From assembly GCA_019308985.1 (NCBI GenBank), contig JAFDHB010000042.1, positions 1 through 23,335 of the forward strand: 23,335 nt of DNA, in the 5' to 3' direction. This DNA comes from Deltaproteobacteria bacterium (GTDB lineage Bacteria; Desulfobacterota; DSM-4660; Desulfatiglandales; HGW-15). Numbering within the stretch: the first letter of the stretch is position 1; each line of letters starts with the position of its first letter. Shown here one piece after another: positions 7,727 through 14,722 of this stretch. Both the position numbers and the translations under genes were made by a program. The notes under the pieces are model-generated. The model had not been told where the DNA came from. It searched no databases and worked only from the letters and a program-made list of their open reading frames with translations.

Positions 7727-8793
7727 ACATAAGGTTTATCCGGGAATATTTTGCAGGCATGCCCAGGATAGCCCGATTAGATACTCCCGGCCTCTTGCAT
7801 CATGTTATGATCAGAGGAATAGAACGCCGGAAGATATTCAATGATGATAAAGATCGTGAAAACTTCATTGAAAGGCTGTCTATTCTCCTGCCTGAAACCA
7901 AGACCAAGTGCTATGCATGGTCATTTCTATCTAATCACGCACATTTTTTGCTGAGAAGCGGTCCTGGAGGTATTGCCGCTCTTATGAGAAGATTGCTCAC
8001 TGGCTATGCGGTTTCTTATAACAGGAGGCACAAGCGGCACGGGCAGCTTTTCCAAAACAGATATAAGTCGATTATATGCCAGGAAGATGCCTATTTGCAG
8101 GAAGTGGTTCGGTATATTCATTTGAATCCCTTTAGGGCGAAGGTAGTGGCTGATTTGAAGGAACTGGCCCGTTATAGATACTGCGGTCATAGTGCCTTGA
8201 TGGGAAAGAAAGAGAGGCAATGGCAAGATGTTGAATATGTTTTAGGTTTTTTTGGAACAAGGGTTGGTGAAGCGAGAAAGCGATACGCATCCTATGTTAG
8301 AGAAGGCATTGTCTTGGGGAGGCGGCCTGAGTTGGTAGGAGGCGGTTTGATACGGAGCCTTGGTGGTTGGGATGAAGTCAAGAAGATGAGGCTGAAGGGA
8401 CAGGACCGCATCAAGAGCGATCAACGAATATTAGGGGATAGCGATTTTGTGAGTGATGTACTTTCAGAATCGGAAAAGCAATTTTCCCGGAGATATAGAC
8501 TCAAAAGCCTGGGCTATGATTTTGAAAAAGTTGTTGAAAGAGTGTCCAAACTATTTCACTTGGAAAAGGGATACATAACCGGAAAAGGGAGGCAAAAGGA
8601 CCGGGTGAGGGCCAGGGATTTACTCTGCTATTGGGCTGTGGTTGACTTGGGAATGTCAATGGTAGATCTGGCTAGGAAGTTTGACATAACGCCTGGTGCT
8701 ATCAGTTATGCGGTTCAGCGGGGAGAGAAAATAGCGAAAGAAGGGGGCTACGAGCTTGATAATCAGGTTATTTGAATATTGAAGGTCGTCCCC
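7697..8793 (+). mobile_element. RAYT (REP-associated Y1 transposase) element bounded by 31-base inverted repeats
   Basis: The left end at 7697-7727 (GGGGACGACCTTCAATA then ATTAAATAACTTGA) and the reverse complement of the right end at 8763-8793 agree at 28 of 31 positions. The first 17 bases are identical. The transposase gene lies between them and its stop codon falls inside the right repeat. Outside each repeat are three tandem octamers. Because of the left duplication the element could also be taken to start at 7657. The unit as a whole interrupts or abuts the integrase remnant. Confidence 0.78.
7759..8775 (+). CDS. REP-associated tyrosine transposase (RAYT / TnpA-REP, Y1 HUH family) with C-terminal helix-turn-helix
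   Basis: Single-strand DNA transposase/endonuclease of the Y1 HUH family, 338 residues and apparently intact. It opens with MPRIARLDTPGLLHHVMIRG, typical of RAYT proteins. The HUH metal motif is H60-A61-H62 in FLSNHAHFLL. The tyrosine helix is LLTGYAVSYNRRHKRHGQLFQ (Y83 or Y87 as nucleophile), followed by NRYKSIICQED and YIHLNPFRA, both family hallmarks. The last 90 residues, absent from short IS200 transposases, hold a helix-turn-helix-like segment (MSMVDLARKFDITPGAISYAV) resembling the DnaA DNA-binding domain. The ribosome site before ATG 7759 is weak. By eye the gene is more A/T-rich than its neighbours, which suggests transfer. RAYTs usually act on REP hairpins, and several lie nearby. 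Confidence 0.88.
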   Translation: MPRIARLDTPGLLHHVMIRGIERRKIFNDDKDRENFIERLSILLPETKTKCYAWSFLSNHAHFLLRSGPGGIAALMRRLLTGYAVSYNRRHKRHGQLFQNRYKSIICQEDAYLQEVVRYIHLNPFRAKVVADLKELARYRYCGHSALMGKKERQWQDVEYVLGFFGTRVGEARKRYASYVREGIVLGRRPELVGGGLIRSLGGWDEVKKMRLKGQDRIKSDQRILGDSDFVSDVLSESEKQFSRRYRLKSLGYDFEKVVERVSKLFHLEKGYITGKGRQKDRVRARDLLCYWAVVDLGMSMVDLARKFDITPGAISYAVQRGEKIAKEGGYELDNQVI

Positions 8794-8816
8794 TTCTTGA
8801 CTTCTTGACTTCTTGA
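8793..8816 (+). repeat. Three tandem copies of a second 8-base unit at the right edge of the RAYT element
   Basis: CTTCTTGA occurs at 8793-8800, 8801-8808 and 8809-8816. Read on the minus strand the unit is TCAAGAAG three times, running straight into GGGACGACC. This is the same arrangement as at the left edge, where the octamer is TGAACCAG. Confidence 0.88.
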
Positions 8817-8853
8817 TTTCTTCAGAGGACTCCATATGAGATTTGAAAGTGGC

Positions 8854-8888
8854 TTGACTTTTGTGTGGGTATGATATATTGTCATACC
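8854..8888 (+). promoter_or_regulatory. Promoter with palindromic operator for the toxin-antitoxin pair
   Basis: TTGACT at 8854-8859 can serve as -35, with a -10 in TATATTGT (8875-8882; spacing 15 or 17). The -10 sits at the centre of a dyad, GGTATGA (8868-8874) and TCATACC (8882-8888). A repressor bound there would block transcription, which fits the autoregulation usual for ribbon-helix-helix antitoxins. Confidence 0.65.
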
Positions 8889-8900
8889 AAAGGTGATATT

Positions 8901-9143
8901 ATGTCTAAGACCAAAGTAGCCATCACACTTGATGAAAAAACGCTGGGTCGTCTGGATCGGCTAGTGAAAGAACATATGTTTCCAAGCCGAAGCACAGCTA
9001 TTCAACAGGCGATTGAAGAAAAACTTGAGCGACTCGAACGAAGCCGACTAGCTCGGGAATGTGCCAAGCTGGACCCTGAGTTCGAGAAGGCGATGGCTGA
9101 AGAGGGAATGTCTGAGGAGTTGAGCGAATGGCCCGAATATTGA
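8901..9143 (+). CDS. Ribbon-helix-helix antitoxin of a MazEF-like system
   Basis: An 80-residue antitoxin that should neutralise the downstream MazF-type RNase and repress the operon. The N-terminus [22 protein letters not shown] followed by [16 protein letters not shown] fits a CopG/ParD-type ribbon-helix-helix: a beta strand of alternating hydrophobics, then two helices. The C-terminal half ([22 protein letters not shown]) is acidic, as expected for the toxin-wrapping tail. ATG 8901 is preferred because AGGTGA lies six bases before it. The frame extends upstream to a GTG at 8865, but that lies inside the promoter-operator. The end overlaps the toxin start by 16 bases, as is usual for coupled pairs. 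Confidence 0.83.
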   Translation: MSKTKVAITLDEKTLGRLDRLVKEHMFPSRSTAIQQAIEEKLERLERSRLARECAKLDPEFEKAMAEEGMSEELSEWPEY

Positions 9144-9466
9144 GAGGTGAAATCAGGTGGGCGGATTTGAATCCAGTCAGGGGGCGGGAACAAGCTGGTT
9201 CTCGCCCCATTCTTATTCTAAGTCACCATGTGTTCAATATGCGCTCTGGGACGGTCATCGCCATGGCTATTACAAGTCAACCTCAACGTGCGGGGTTTCC
9301 TCTGACTCTGGAGCTGGATTCAACAGTTTTACCGAAGCGCTCGTGGATCAAAATTAGCCAGATTAGAACCCTGTCGATTGAAAGGGTTGGTAAGAAGATT
9401 GGGGCTGCAACACCCGAGCAATTGGACCAAGTCATCGAAGGTCTAAATGAGATAATCGCAAGTTGA
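9128..9466 (+). CDS. MazF/PemK-family toxin (sequence-specific mRNA endoribonuclease)
   Basis: A 112-residue toxin of the MazF/PemK/Kid family, whose members cleave mRNA at short sequences and arrest growth when the antitoxin decays. The N-terminal [26 protein letters not shown] matches the family consensus (GEIW.vDL.P..G.E..G.RP.lvvS), including the Arg before the strand. AITSQ (residues 48-52) gives the conserved Thr/Ser after the second strand, and [18 protein letters not shown] is the typical C-terminal strand-helix. Length is normal. ATG 9128 lies in the antitoxin 3' end behind GAGGAG. The position beside an integrase remnant and a transposon recalls toxin-antitoxin cassettes that stabilise accessory DNA. 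Confidence 0.88.
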   Translation: MARILRGEIRWADLNPVRGREQAGSRPILILSHHVFNMRSGTVIAMAITSQPQRAGFPLTLELDSTVLPKRSWIKISQIRTLSIERVGKKIGAATPEQLDQVIEGLNEIIAS

Positions 9467-9674
9467 CCCGATTGCTGCAGACGGACCAGACAAACAGCTC
9501 CGTTGACTATTTGGACCGAGTTCAGAAGATCCTGTGTTGGTCGTTTGGTCGGGAGCGAAAGCGATCGTGTGGGTCGCGGGCGGGCCATGCTAACAAATAC
9601 CGTCAGGGTTCATCCCTTTTCCCCATGAGGCTTTGGGTAACAGACTGGAAAGATTTGACGCTAGCCTGCCATAA

Positions 9675-9745
9675 GATTGCGACAGAAAGTCGTCCCTACG
9701 GGATACGGTGATCGTCATTGGATTGCGGCAAGATGTCGTTCCCAC
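9675..9745 (-). repeat. Two related REP-like units in direct order
   Basis: On the minus strand the unit at 9699-9675 begins GTAGGGACGACTTTCTGTCG, that is GTAG followed by the hairpin CGAC-TTTCT-GTCG. The unit at 9745-9721 begins GTGGGAACGACATC. The two 25-base units agree at 19 positions and share GCAATC at the end. The GGGACGAC core also occurs in the inverted repeats of the RAYT element. Confidence 0.5.
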
Positions 9746-9768
9746 GAAAGGAGCACATAAGATGAAAC

Positions 9769-9801
9769 GATGCCGGCCATCTAATCCCATAGGCCGGCAT
9801 C
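9769..9801 (-). terminator. Hairpin terminator downstream of the VIT-vWA gene
   Basis: GATGCCGGCC (9769-9778) and GGCCGGCATC (9792-9801) form a perfect 10-bp stem with a 13-base loop. On the minus strand it is followed by GTTTCATCTT, a weak T-rich tail. It lies 14 bases beyond the stop of the minus-strand gene that ends at 9815. Confidence 0.65.
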
Positions 9802-9814
9802 ATCACTGTCATAA

Positions 9815-12178
9815 CTAGGGCAATTCAAAGACGAGCGTGATTGCCATATCCTTATGATTGGATCTAACCGGAAATTCCAAGGATCTTAATATCCTTGTCA
9901 GACATCTCAAGAATGCCTCATCCTCTACCTTACCTTTCGTGACCAGGACCTCTTTGACCTTGCCGTCGGGTCGGATGGTCAGGGTGAGTGCTATTTCACC
10001 TCTTGGACCGGGACTCTTGCCGTAGGTTATCCGGCCGCAATTGTATGCACCAAAGACATCCCTTTCTATGATCTTTCTCACGGACTTCGTGGTGATTCCA
10101 TGCGGTACCAGGAGCTTCTTCAGTGTGAGATTGGGCTTCCTGGGGGATCTTCCGGCCTTCAGGGAATCATAGGCGCGGACACGAGACCCGCTGGTGAACA
10201 GTGCTTCTTTCTCCTGCTCTCCTACCAGGGATGGCGGGGAAGCCAGTGCCTGGACACTCTTGCGGAGGAACATCCCCTTTCCGACCGCCAGGTCTGAAAC
10301 CCCCTGGGGCAGGGGAAGGGGTTGCTTGACCATCACACTCTGTCCATCTACCAGCCGGACCCTTGAGTCAATGGCGATGAAGGAGGTGTAGGCGGTCAGG
10401 AGGTTGTAAGTCAACCCCAGCGTGGTAACTTCCTGGACTCGTTCCTCGTCGGGGTTCAACCTGTTGTAGTCGGAAAGCATCTTGACGCGATGCCTCGCCC
10501 AGAGGTATCTCAAGGATGAATTCTTTTCCGAGGGCTTGAAATCACTCACAGGGAGCCTGCTTACATATCGCCGATCACCGCAAATTCCCCGCAGGTCAAT
10601 GTATCCCTCGGGCCTGCCGCGCCATTTACCAAATAGGACCAGGGGCCGATCAGCAAAAAGGTCGGGTATGCTTCTGGGTTCCACATCGTACACATGGAAT
10701 TCACCAAAATCCAGGGTGATCCCGGTCAGAACCGGGGTCTCAATGAGCTTCCTGAACCTTCCGGCCTTTTCTTGAGCCTCTTCAGGCCTGGTTATGACAA
10801 AGGGTTCACCCATACCCACTCTTGCCATGCCTTCTATGAGGTGCCTATTGACGCTTGACCCGATCCCGAAGGTGAAGACGTTCCCATTGCCCAGGTTTTT
10901 TCTTATCAGGTCAAAGGCCTCGGCCTCAACCGAAACGTAGCCGTCCGTGGCAATGACTATGGTTCGGGAAAACCCTTCCGCCTTTGGCAGGGCAAGGGCC
11001 CTGGCCAGAGCCGGCAGAAGGCGGGTTCCGCCTCCTCCGCGCTGCCTTTCTATCATGTTAATGGCTCGCTGGATGTTCGCCCTTGTGGCGGGCACCGATG
11101 CCTCTGCCATCATGGATGAGCCCCCTGCAAAGAGCAACACATTGAATCTGTCTGTCTCGCGAAGGTTGCCAATGAGGTCCTTCAGGAGCTTCTTGGATAT
11201 GTCTAAAGGAAAGCCGTTCATGGAGCCCGAGACATCGACTATGAATATGTACTCCCTGGGCGGAATCTGGTCGGGCTTCACCCTTTTGGGTGGCTGCATC
11301 ATGAGAAGAAAAAAGTTCTCCTTCTTTCCTTCGAAGAGAAGCAGCCCTGTTCCCACTTCATGGCCCGCGAGCCTGTATCTCAAGATAAAGTCACGATCGC
11401 CTCCATTCTTCTCTTTGGGTGTTAGGCTTATGCTACAGGCGGAAGGAGCACTGTATTCAACCTTCACCTGATGGGAAGCGCTCATCACTTCCCTGATGGG
11501 TAGTCCTGTAGAGAGATTTACCTGCATGTCAAAGGAGTATGTGGGAGACTCCCCCTGGCGTAGATAAGGGTTCTGTGTCCAGGCCTCCCAGGGTTTCTTG
11601 ACGCCGAGACTCTCCTCCGTATACCTCGGCCCTATAACCGTGGGGTAGACAAACTCGTAGAGGGCATCAGTGGGCGCAAGGACCTCCGTGTAGCGCAGTT
11701 CAACTTCAACCTGGTCCCCGGGCAGGATATTGGCGACGTTCATCTGAAACACGTTGGGCCTGTGTTGCTCCAGAAGCGAGGCAGTCTTGCCTTGCTGTTT
11801 CGCCCGCTCGTATTGAGTCCTCGCATAACCCCGTTCGGCGACCTTTGCCACTATTGTGCGGTCACCTATCTTCATCCTCATCCCATAGACCGCCGCTCTT
11901 GTCGATGCGGGGAAAACGTATACGGCCTCTATGGGTCTCTTGCCCTCGTTTCTATAGACCTGGGTGACAAGGACATCTGCAATGACACCAGGGATATTCA
12001 CCCGCACTGAGGTGGACTTTAGTGGCAGGGGATCGAGTCTGGGATCATCGCTCTTGACAAAGAAATAGGGAGACAGGGTCTTGTCATCGTATCTCTCCGG
12101 CCCTCCGCTTGCAATTGCGCCCGGCAGGAGAACCGCGGCAATCACCAAGAAAAGTAATACTCGTTTTGTGGTTTCCAT
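9815..12178 (-). CDS. Secreted VIT + von Willebrand factor A protein with AgmX/TonB-like C-terminal domain
   Basis: A 787-residue exported protein. Residues 1-24 are a signal peptide (basic start, LLFLVIAAVLLPGAIA core). Residues about 45-165 are a VIT domain (VTQVYRNEGKRPIEAVYVFP, HRPNVFQMNVANILPGD). Residues about 308-480 are a vWA domain with a complete metal-ion site: D315-x-S317-x-S319, T385 in GGGGTRL and D412 in ATDG. The last 85 residues (RDVFGAYNCGRITYG, then IRPDGKVKEVLVTKGKVEDEAF) resemble the AgmX/PglI or TonB-like C-terminal fold. VIT-vWA proteins mediate adhesion or envelope interactions, but the exact role is unknown. The gene has AGGAGG upstream of ATG 12178 and its own ECF-type promoter at 12213-12240. 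It follows the sigma/anti-sigma pair, so it is the likely output of that system. No LPXTG sorting motif was seen. Confidence 0.85.
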   Translation of the reverse strand: METTKRVLLFLVIAAVLLPGAIASGGPERYDDKTLSPYFFVKSDDPRLDPLPLKSTSVRVNIPGVIADVLVTQVYRNEGKRPIEAVYVFPASTRAAVYGMRMKIGDRTIVAKVAERGYARTQYERAKQQGKTASLLEQHRPNVFQMNVANILPGDQVEVELRYTEVLAPTDALYEFVYPTVIGPRYTEESLGVKKPWEAWTQNPYLRQGESPTYSFDMQVNLSTGLPIREVMSASHQVKVEYSAPSACSISLTPKEKNGGDRDFILRYRLAGHEVGTGLLLFEGKKENFFLLMMQPPKRVKPDQIPPREYIFIVDVSGSMNGFPLDISKKLLKDLIGNLRETDRFNVLLFAGGSSMMAEASVPATRANIQRAINMIERQRGGGGTRLLPALARALALPKAEGFSRTIVIATDGYVSVEAEAFDLIRKNLGNGNVFTFGIGSSVNRHLIEGMARVGMGEPFVITRPEEAQEKAGRFRKLIETPVLTGITLDFGEFHVYDVEPRSIPDLFADRPLVLFGKWRGRPEGYIDLRGICGDRRYVSRLPVSDFKPSEKNSSLRYLWARHRVKMLSDYNRLNPDEERVQEVTTLGLTYNLLTAYTSFIAIDSRVRLVDGQSVMVKQPLPLPQGVSDLAVGKGMFLRKSVQALASPPSLVGEQEKEALFTSGSRVRAYDSLKAGRSPRKPNLTLKKLLVPHGITTKSVRKIIERDVFGAYNCGRITYGKSPGPRGEIALTLTIRPDGKVKEVLVTKGKVEDEAFLRCLTRILRSLEFPVRSNHKDMAITLVFELP

Positions 12179-12212
12179 GTGATTTCCTCCTCGTCATTTG
12201 ATTTCTGCCCCT

Positions 12213-12240
12213 TTAGACAAGGAGGAACCCAAAAAGTTCC
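12213..12240 (-). promoter_or_regulatory. ECF-sigma promoter for the VIT-vWA gene
   Basis: On the minus strand GGAACTT (12240-12234) and TCTAA (12217-12213) are separated by exactly 16 bases. This matches the RpoE-type consensus (GGAACTT, 16-17 bases, TCTGA) and the promoter in front of the neighbouring sigma gene. The predicted start lies about 28 bases before the ATG, leaving room for the AGGAGG ribosome site. Confidence 0.75.
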
Positions 12241-12403
12241 CCAAAAAAAGAGAGGTAAAAAGATCGGTACCGGGAAATTGCCAATGGATGATGGCACTCT
12301 TTTGCTGACAGGAGTGCTACTCATAATAACTGCTTCAAAAGGGTTTCAATGTTGGTGAGTTTGAGGAATCGCAAGATGAGGAGAGATGGTGTTCAGGAGC
12401 AGT

Positions 12404-13357
12404 TCATTCTGAGGGAAGGATACGAATTCGGATCTGAAGAACTTCTTTCCCCTTTCCGGCCTTTGCCTCGGGGGGGACCTTGAGATCACCCAGCAGTTTC
12501 AACTCTTCGTAGAGCCTGCTGACCTGGGCGGAAGGAATCTCGGCATTAACGACCTCGGACCTGCCCGCTGCCCCTTCCCTCTCTATAGAGATAATCCTTC
12601 CCCCTAGTTGCCCGATGAGGGCCTCCAACTCGGAAACCGGCTCCCCCTTTCCCTTAATCCTTTCTGAACTGGCAGGGGCAGGGCACTTTTCCAGTTCCAA
12701 GAAACTCTCTGCTGCCTTCTCCCTGACCCGGTAGGCCTTCTTTGCCCTCAAGGGTTCAGGCACCTCTCCGGGCATCTTTCTCCTCATGACAAGCACCAAC
12801 TCAATTGGGGCGCCTTGTTCCAAAGGACTCTCTGCAACTTCAGCCTCATAGGCTGATCGAGGCGCTGAGACCTTGTCCTCTGCTGCTCCCCTTCTTCCAG
12901 GTATATCCCCTTGCACCATGGTAAGCGGCGCCTTTGCTTTCCCTTTCTTGCCTATGTCTTCTTCAACAAGCCCCTCCTGCTTGAGGCGATCGGCGGGCCC
13001 TCCTACATTGAGCTGTCCCTGCTGGAGGTTGAATATGGAAAACACCAGGACGAGGACCGCCACCGCCCCTGCCAATTCCAAGGGGATCTTTATTCTCATG
13101 GGCACAAAAAGCTTGCGCATGATCCTCGAAAGACAGGAAGGTCTGTCCATCCGTGCATGGAGCTGGTCAAGGAAATCCTCAGGTGGCTCAACTGACTCAA
13201 TGGAACCCAGTTCGCTCACAAGGGATTTCAAGGCCTCCAGCTCTTCCCGGCACCCCTTGCAACCAGGCAGGTGCTTATCCACCAAGGTCCTGGTTTCATC
13301 ATCCAAGGCCCCGTCAACATATTCTGACAGGTATTGCCTGATCGCCTCACATTCCAT
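12404..13357 (-). CDS. Membrane anti-sigma factor with zinc-binding (zf-HC2) domain and large outer domain
   Basis: Anti-sigma factor, 317 residues, encoded one base after the sigma gene. The cytoplasmic N-terminus is a ZAS/zf-HC2 domain with C3, H29, C33 and C36 in HLPGCKGC, the Zn-binding set that holds group IV sigma factors. A single membrane helix spans about residues 94-111 (LELAGAVAVLVLVFSIF). About 200 residues follow outside the membrane: a charged, low-complexity part, then a segment (ELEALIGQLGGRIISIEREG, NAEIPSAQVSRLYEEL) similar to the DUF2275/DUF4349-type domain found in such proteins. Release of the sigma factor would follow proteolysis or a conformational signal sensed outside. 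Its start has only a weak ribosome site, which suggests translational coupling to the sigma gene. Confidence 0.82.
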   Translation of the reverse strand: MECEAIRQYLSEYVDGALDDETRTLVDKHLPGCKGCREELEALKSLVSELGSIESVEPPEDFLDQLHARMDRPSCLSRIMRKLFVPMRIKIPLELAGAVAVLVLVFSIFNLQQGQLNVGGPADRLKQEGLVEEDIGKKGKAKAPLTMVQGDIPGRRGAAEDKVSAPRSAYEAEVAESPLEQGAPIELVLVMRRKMPGEVPEPLRAKKAYRVREKAAESFLELEKCPAPASSERIKGKGEPVSELEALIGQLGGRIISIEREGAAGRSEVVNAEIPSAQVSRLYEELKLLGDLKVPPEAKAGKGKEVLQIRIRILPSE

Positions 13358-13358
13358 T

Positions 13359-13961
13359 CTATATCACGCCCTTCAGCATTTCTCGCAGTCCCTGTCTTGC
13401 CCTGGCAATCCTCGATTTCACGGTTCCGAGGTTTAGGCCTGTTATCCCCGAGATTTCATCATAGGAGAGCCCGTTGATATCACGAAGGATAACTACCTCC
13501 TTCTGGTCCCCGGGGAGTCTGTTGATTGCATCCCCTATGAGCGCCAGCCTCTCCTTCTTCTCGAGTTCAACAGAAGGCGACCTGCTTTCATCCGGAATAT
13601 CTACGGATGGACTGACGTCGTGTGACGGCGACGGATTATCCATAGACACGGTAACCATTTTCTTCCGGTACCCCGAGGACTTCAATTTGTTCCGGCAGGT
13701 ATTGACCGCGATCCTGTAAAGCCACGTGGAAAAGGCAGACTCGAATCTGAACCTTTTCAAGGACCGATATGCACTTATAAAGGTCTCCTGCGCAGAGTCA
13801 TTGGCTTCCTGGTAGTCCGCAAGGAATCGGTAGCACAGATTGAAAATCCTGTCCTTATGCTTGAGTACCAGCTTGTCAAATGCGCTCCTGTCTCCTTCCC
13901 GAAAGGCCTTTACCAGTGCTGCATCTTCCTGGGCTGAACTTGACTGTTTCCCTGTTTCCAT
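13359..13961 (-). CDS. ECF (RpoE-like, group IV) RNA polymerase sigma factor
   Basis: A 200-residue sigma factor. Region 2 covers about residues 24-95 (FDKLVLKHKDRIFNLCYRFL, NDSAQETFISAYRSL, FSTWLYRIAVNTCRNKL). Region 4 covers about 137-195 (INRLPGDQKEVVILRDI, LSYDEISGITGLNLGTVKSRI with the helix-turn-helix). A longer than usual serine/proline-rich linker (about residues 105-135) joins them. It is co-transcribed with the anti-sigma gene, one base apart. A promoter of its own recognition type lies directly upstream (13971-13998), so it should activate itself. ATG 13961 has no clear ribosome site. The promoter position predicts a leader of only a few bases, so a leaderless message is possible. 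Confidence 0.92.
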   Translation of the reverse strand: METGKQSSSAQEDAALVKAFREGDRSAFDKLVLKHKDRIFNLCYRFLADYQEANDSAQETFISAYRSLKRFRFESAFSTWLYRIAVNTCRNKLKSSGYRKKMVTVSMDNPSPSHDVSPSVDIPDESRSPSVELEKKERLALIGDAINRLPGDQKEVVILRDINGLSYDEISGITGLNLGTVKSRIARARQGLREMLKGVI

Positions 13962-13970
13962 CCATTCAAC

Positions 13971-13998
13971 TTAGACAACTTCTGCATGAAAATGTTCC
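13971..13998 (-). promoter_or_regulatory. ECF-sigma autoregulatory promoter upstream of the sigma gene
   Basis: On the minus strand GGAACAT (13998-13992) is followed after 16 bases by TCTAA (13975-13971). This is the same spacing and -10 as the promoter at 12213-12240. The -10 ends nine bases before the ATG, so transcription would begin almost at the start codon. Confidence 0.7.
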
Positions 13999-14245
13999 GC
14001 GTTGGTTTACGCCTGCTGAAATCGTTCCCTCTATGATAGTTGGAGTATCGCATTCTATTCCATATATTACCAGATATTTCGGTTCGGATAGGTGTGAGAC
14101 CATAGAGTTTCTCGTTAGCAAAGCTGCTGTTATTGTTAAGATTCTACGGGAACAGAGAAGCGTCATCATAGCCTGGGTTCGACCACAGACCCGGCCCACC
14201 ATTCGTAATTTACCCCTCCCGAATTTAACATTCTGGCATTTACAC

Positions 14246-14274
14246 TTGAAAAACAAAATATGGTGCCATAATAT
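14246..14274 (+). promoter_or_regulatory. Possible sigma-70 promoter pointing toward the MoxR operon
   Basis: TTGAAA (14246-14251), a 17-base spacer and TAATAT (14269-14274). The spacer contains the dyad TATGG-TG-CCATA (14259-14270), which could be an operator. The site is about 440 bases from the MoxR start, so a long leader would follow. The assignment to that operon is uncertain. Confidence 0.35.
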
Positions 14275-14722
14275 AAAAGCGTGGTTTGGATGGGCTTGCG
14301 ACCTGGGCCTTGGAAAGTTCAGGATCTCCTTCAAGGTCGAGCCGGCGGCCCGGAGTGGAAGGGAAGGCGAGAATTCCAGCTTCTGGAATACACGTAGCAT
14401 CTACACGCCTTGGCAGCCGTAGAGGGATAAACCATCCTCTGGCTAAGAAAAACTCGTGTCTGGCACAGATATTGAGCAAGAGGAGGGGAGCCTTCTGAAG
14501 GTCTCATAAAGGCGTTTTCCTGTTGCCTCATCACTTTGTCGGCAGCTTCTTTGAATCAGGTCTTCCGGTTCTTTCTCCTTCTGATGGGTTTTCTTACGCT
14601 GTTCGCCCTTCTTCATCCCCTGCCGGATTGTCTATCTTCTTGTGGAAAATCCAGCTTCGCTGCCAAAAGCATGAGAGTTTCATAACCGTAGAAAAAGAAA
14701 AAAATAGGGATAAGGATTAAGT

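Larger units (their letters stand above)
9467..9814. other. 348-base intergenic stretch with REP-like repeats and a terminator
   Basis: Open frames here (9463-9711 plus, 9590-9790 minus) show no recognisable protein. The stretch contains two related 25-base REP-like units (9675-9699 and 9721-9745) and a long hairpin (9769-9801) that closes the minus-strand VIT-vWA gene. The sequence at 9588-9666 was checked for an integron attC site and does not qualify. Confidence 0.6.
13962..14722. other. 761-base divergent intergenic region between the sigma operon and the MoxR operon
   Basis: Beyond the sigma promoter at its left end I see no gene. Frames such as 13966-14400 (minus) and 13880-14422 (plus) have no recognisable protein pattern. 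A possible sigma-70 promoter pointing right lies at 14246-14274, with a short palindrome inside. The stretch 14400-14720 is featureless except for an A-rich ribosome region before moxR. A tRNA-like TTCGA at 14179 was checked and rejected. Confidence 0.5.

Noticed and set aside
7633..8816. CRISPR-like short repeats
   Set aside because: The repeats are 8 or 38 bases, contiguous or separated by three bases, with no spacers and a clear link to a transposase.
9588..9666. Possible integron attC site (TGCTAAC ... GCTAGCC, 79 bases apart)
   Set aside because: The right-hand box lacks the GTT of the required GTTRRRY crossover site and the inner boxes pair poorly.
14175..14205. tRNA-like GGGTTCGA followed by CCCACCA
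   Set aside because: No seven-base T loop with a paired stem, and no acceptor, D or anticodon arms upstream.
13966..14400. 144-codon minus-strand frame upstream of the sigma gene
   Set aside because: No recognisable pattern, and it runs through the predicted ECF promoter and a stretch with no coding character.
14460..14476. Sigma-54-like site CTGGCACAGATATTGAG upstream of the MoxR operon
   Set aside because: The -12 GC is GA and there are two further mismatches; the GC is nearly invariant in real sites.
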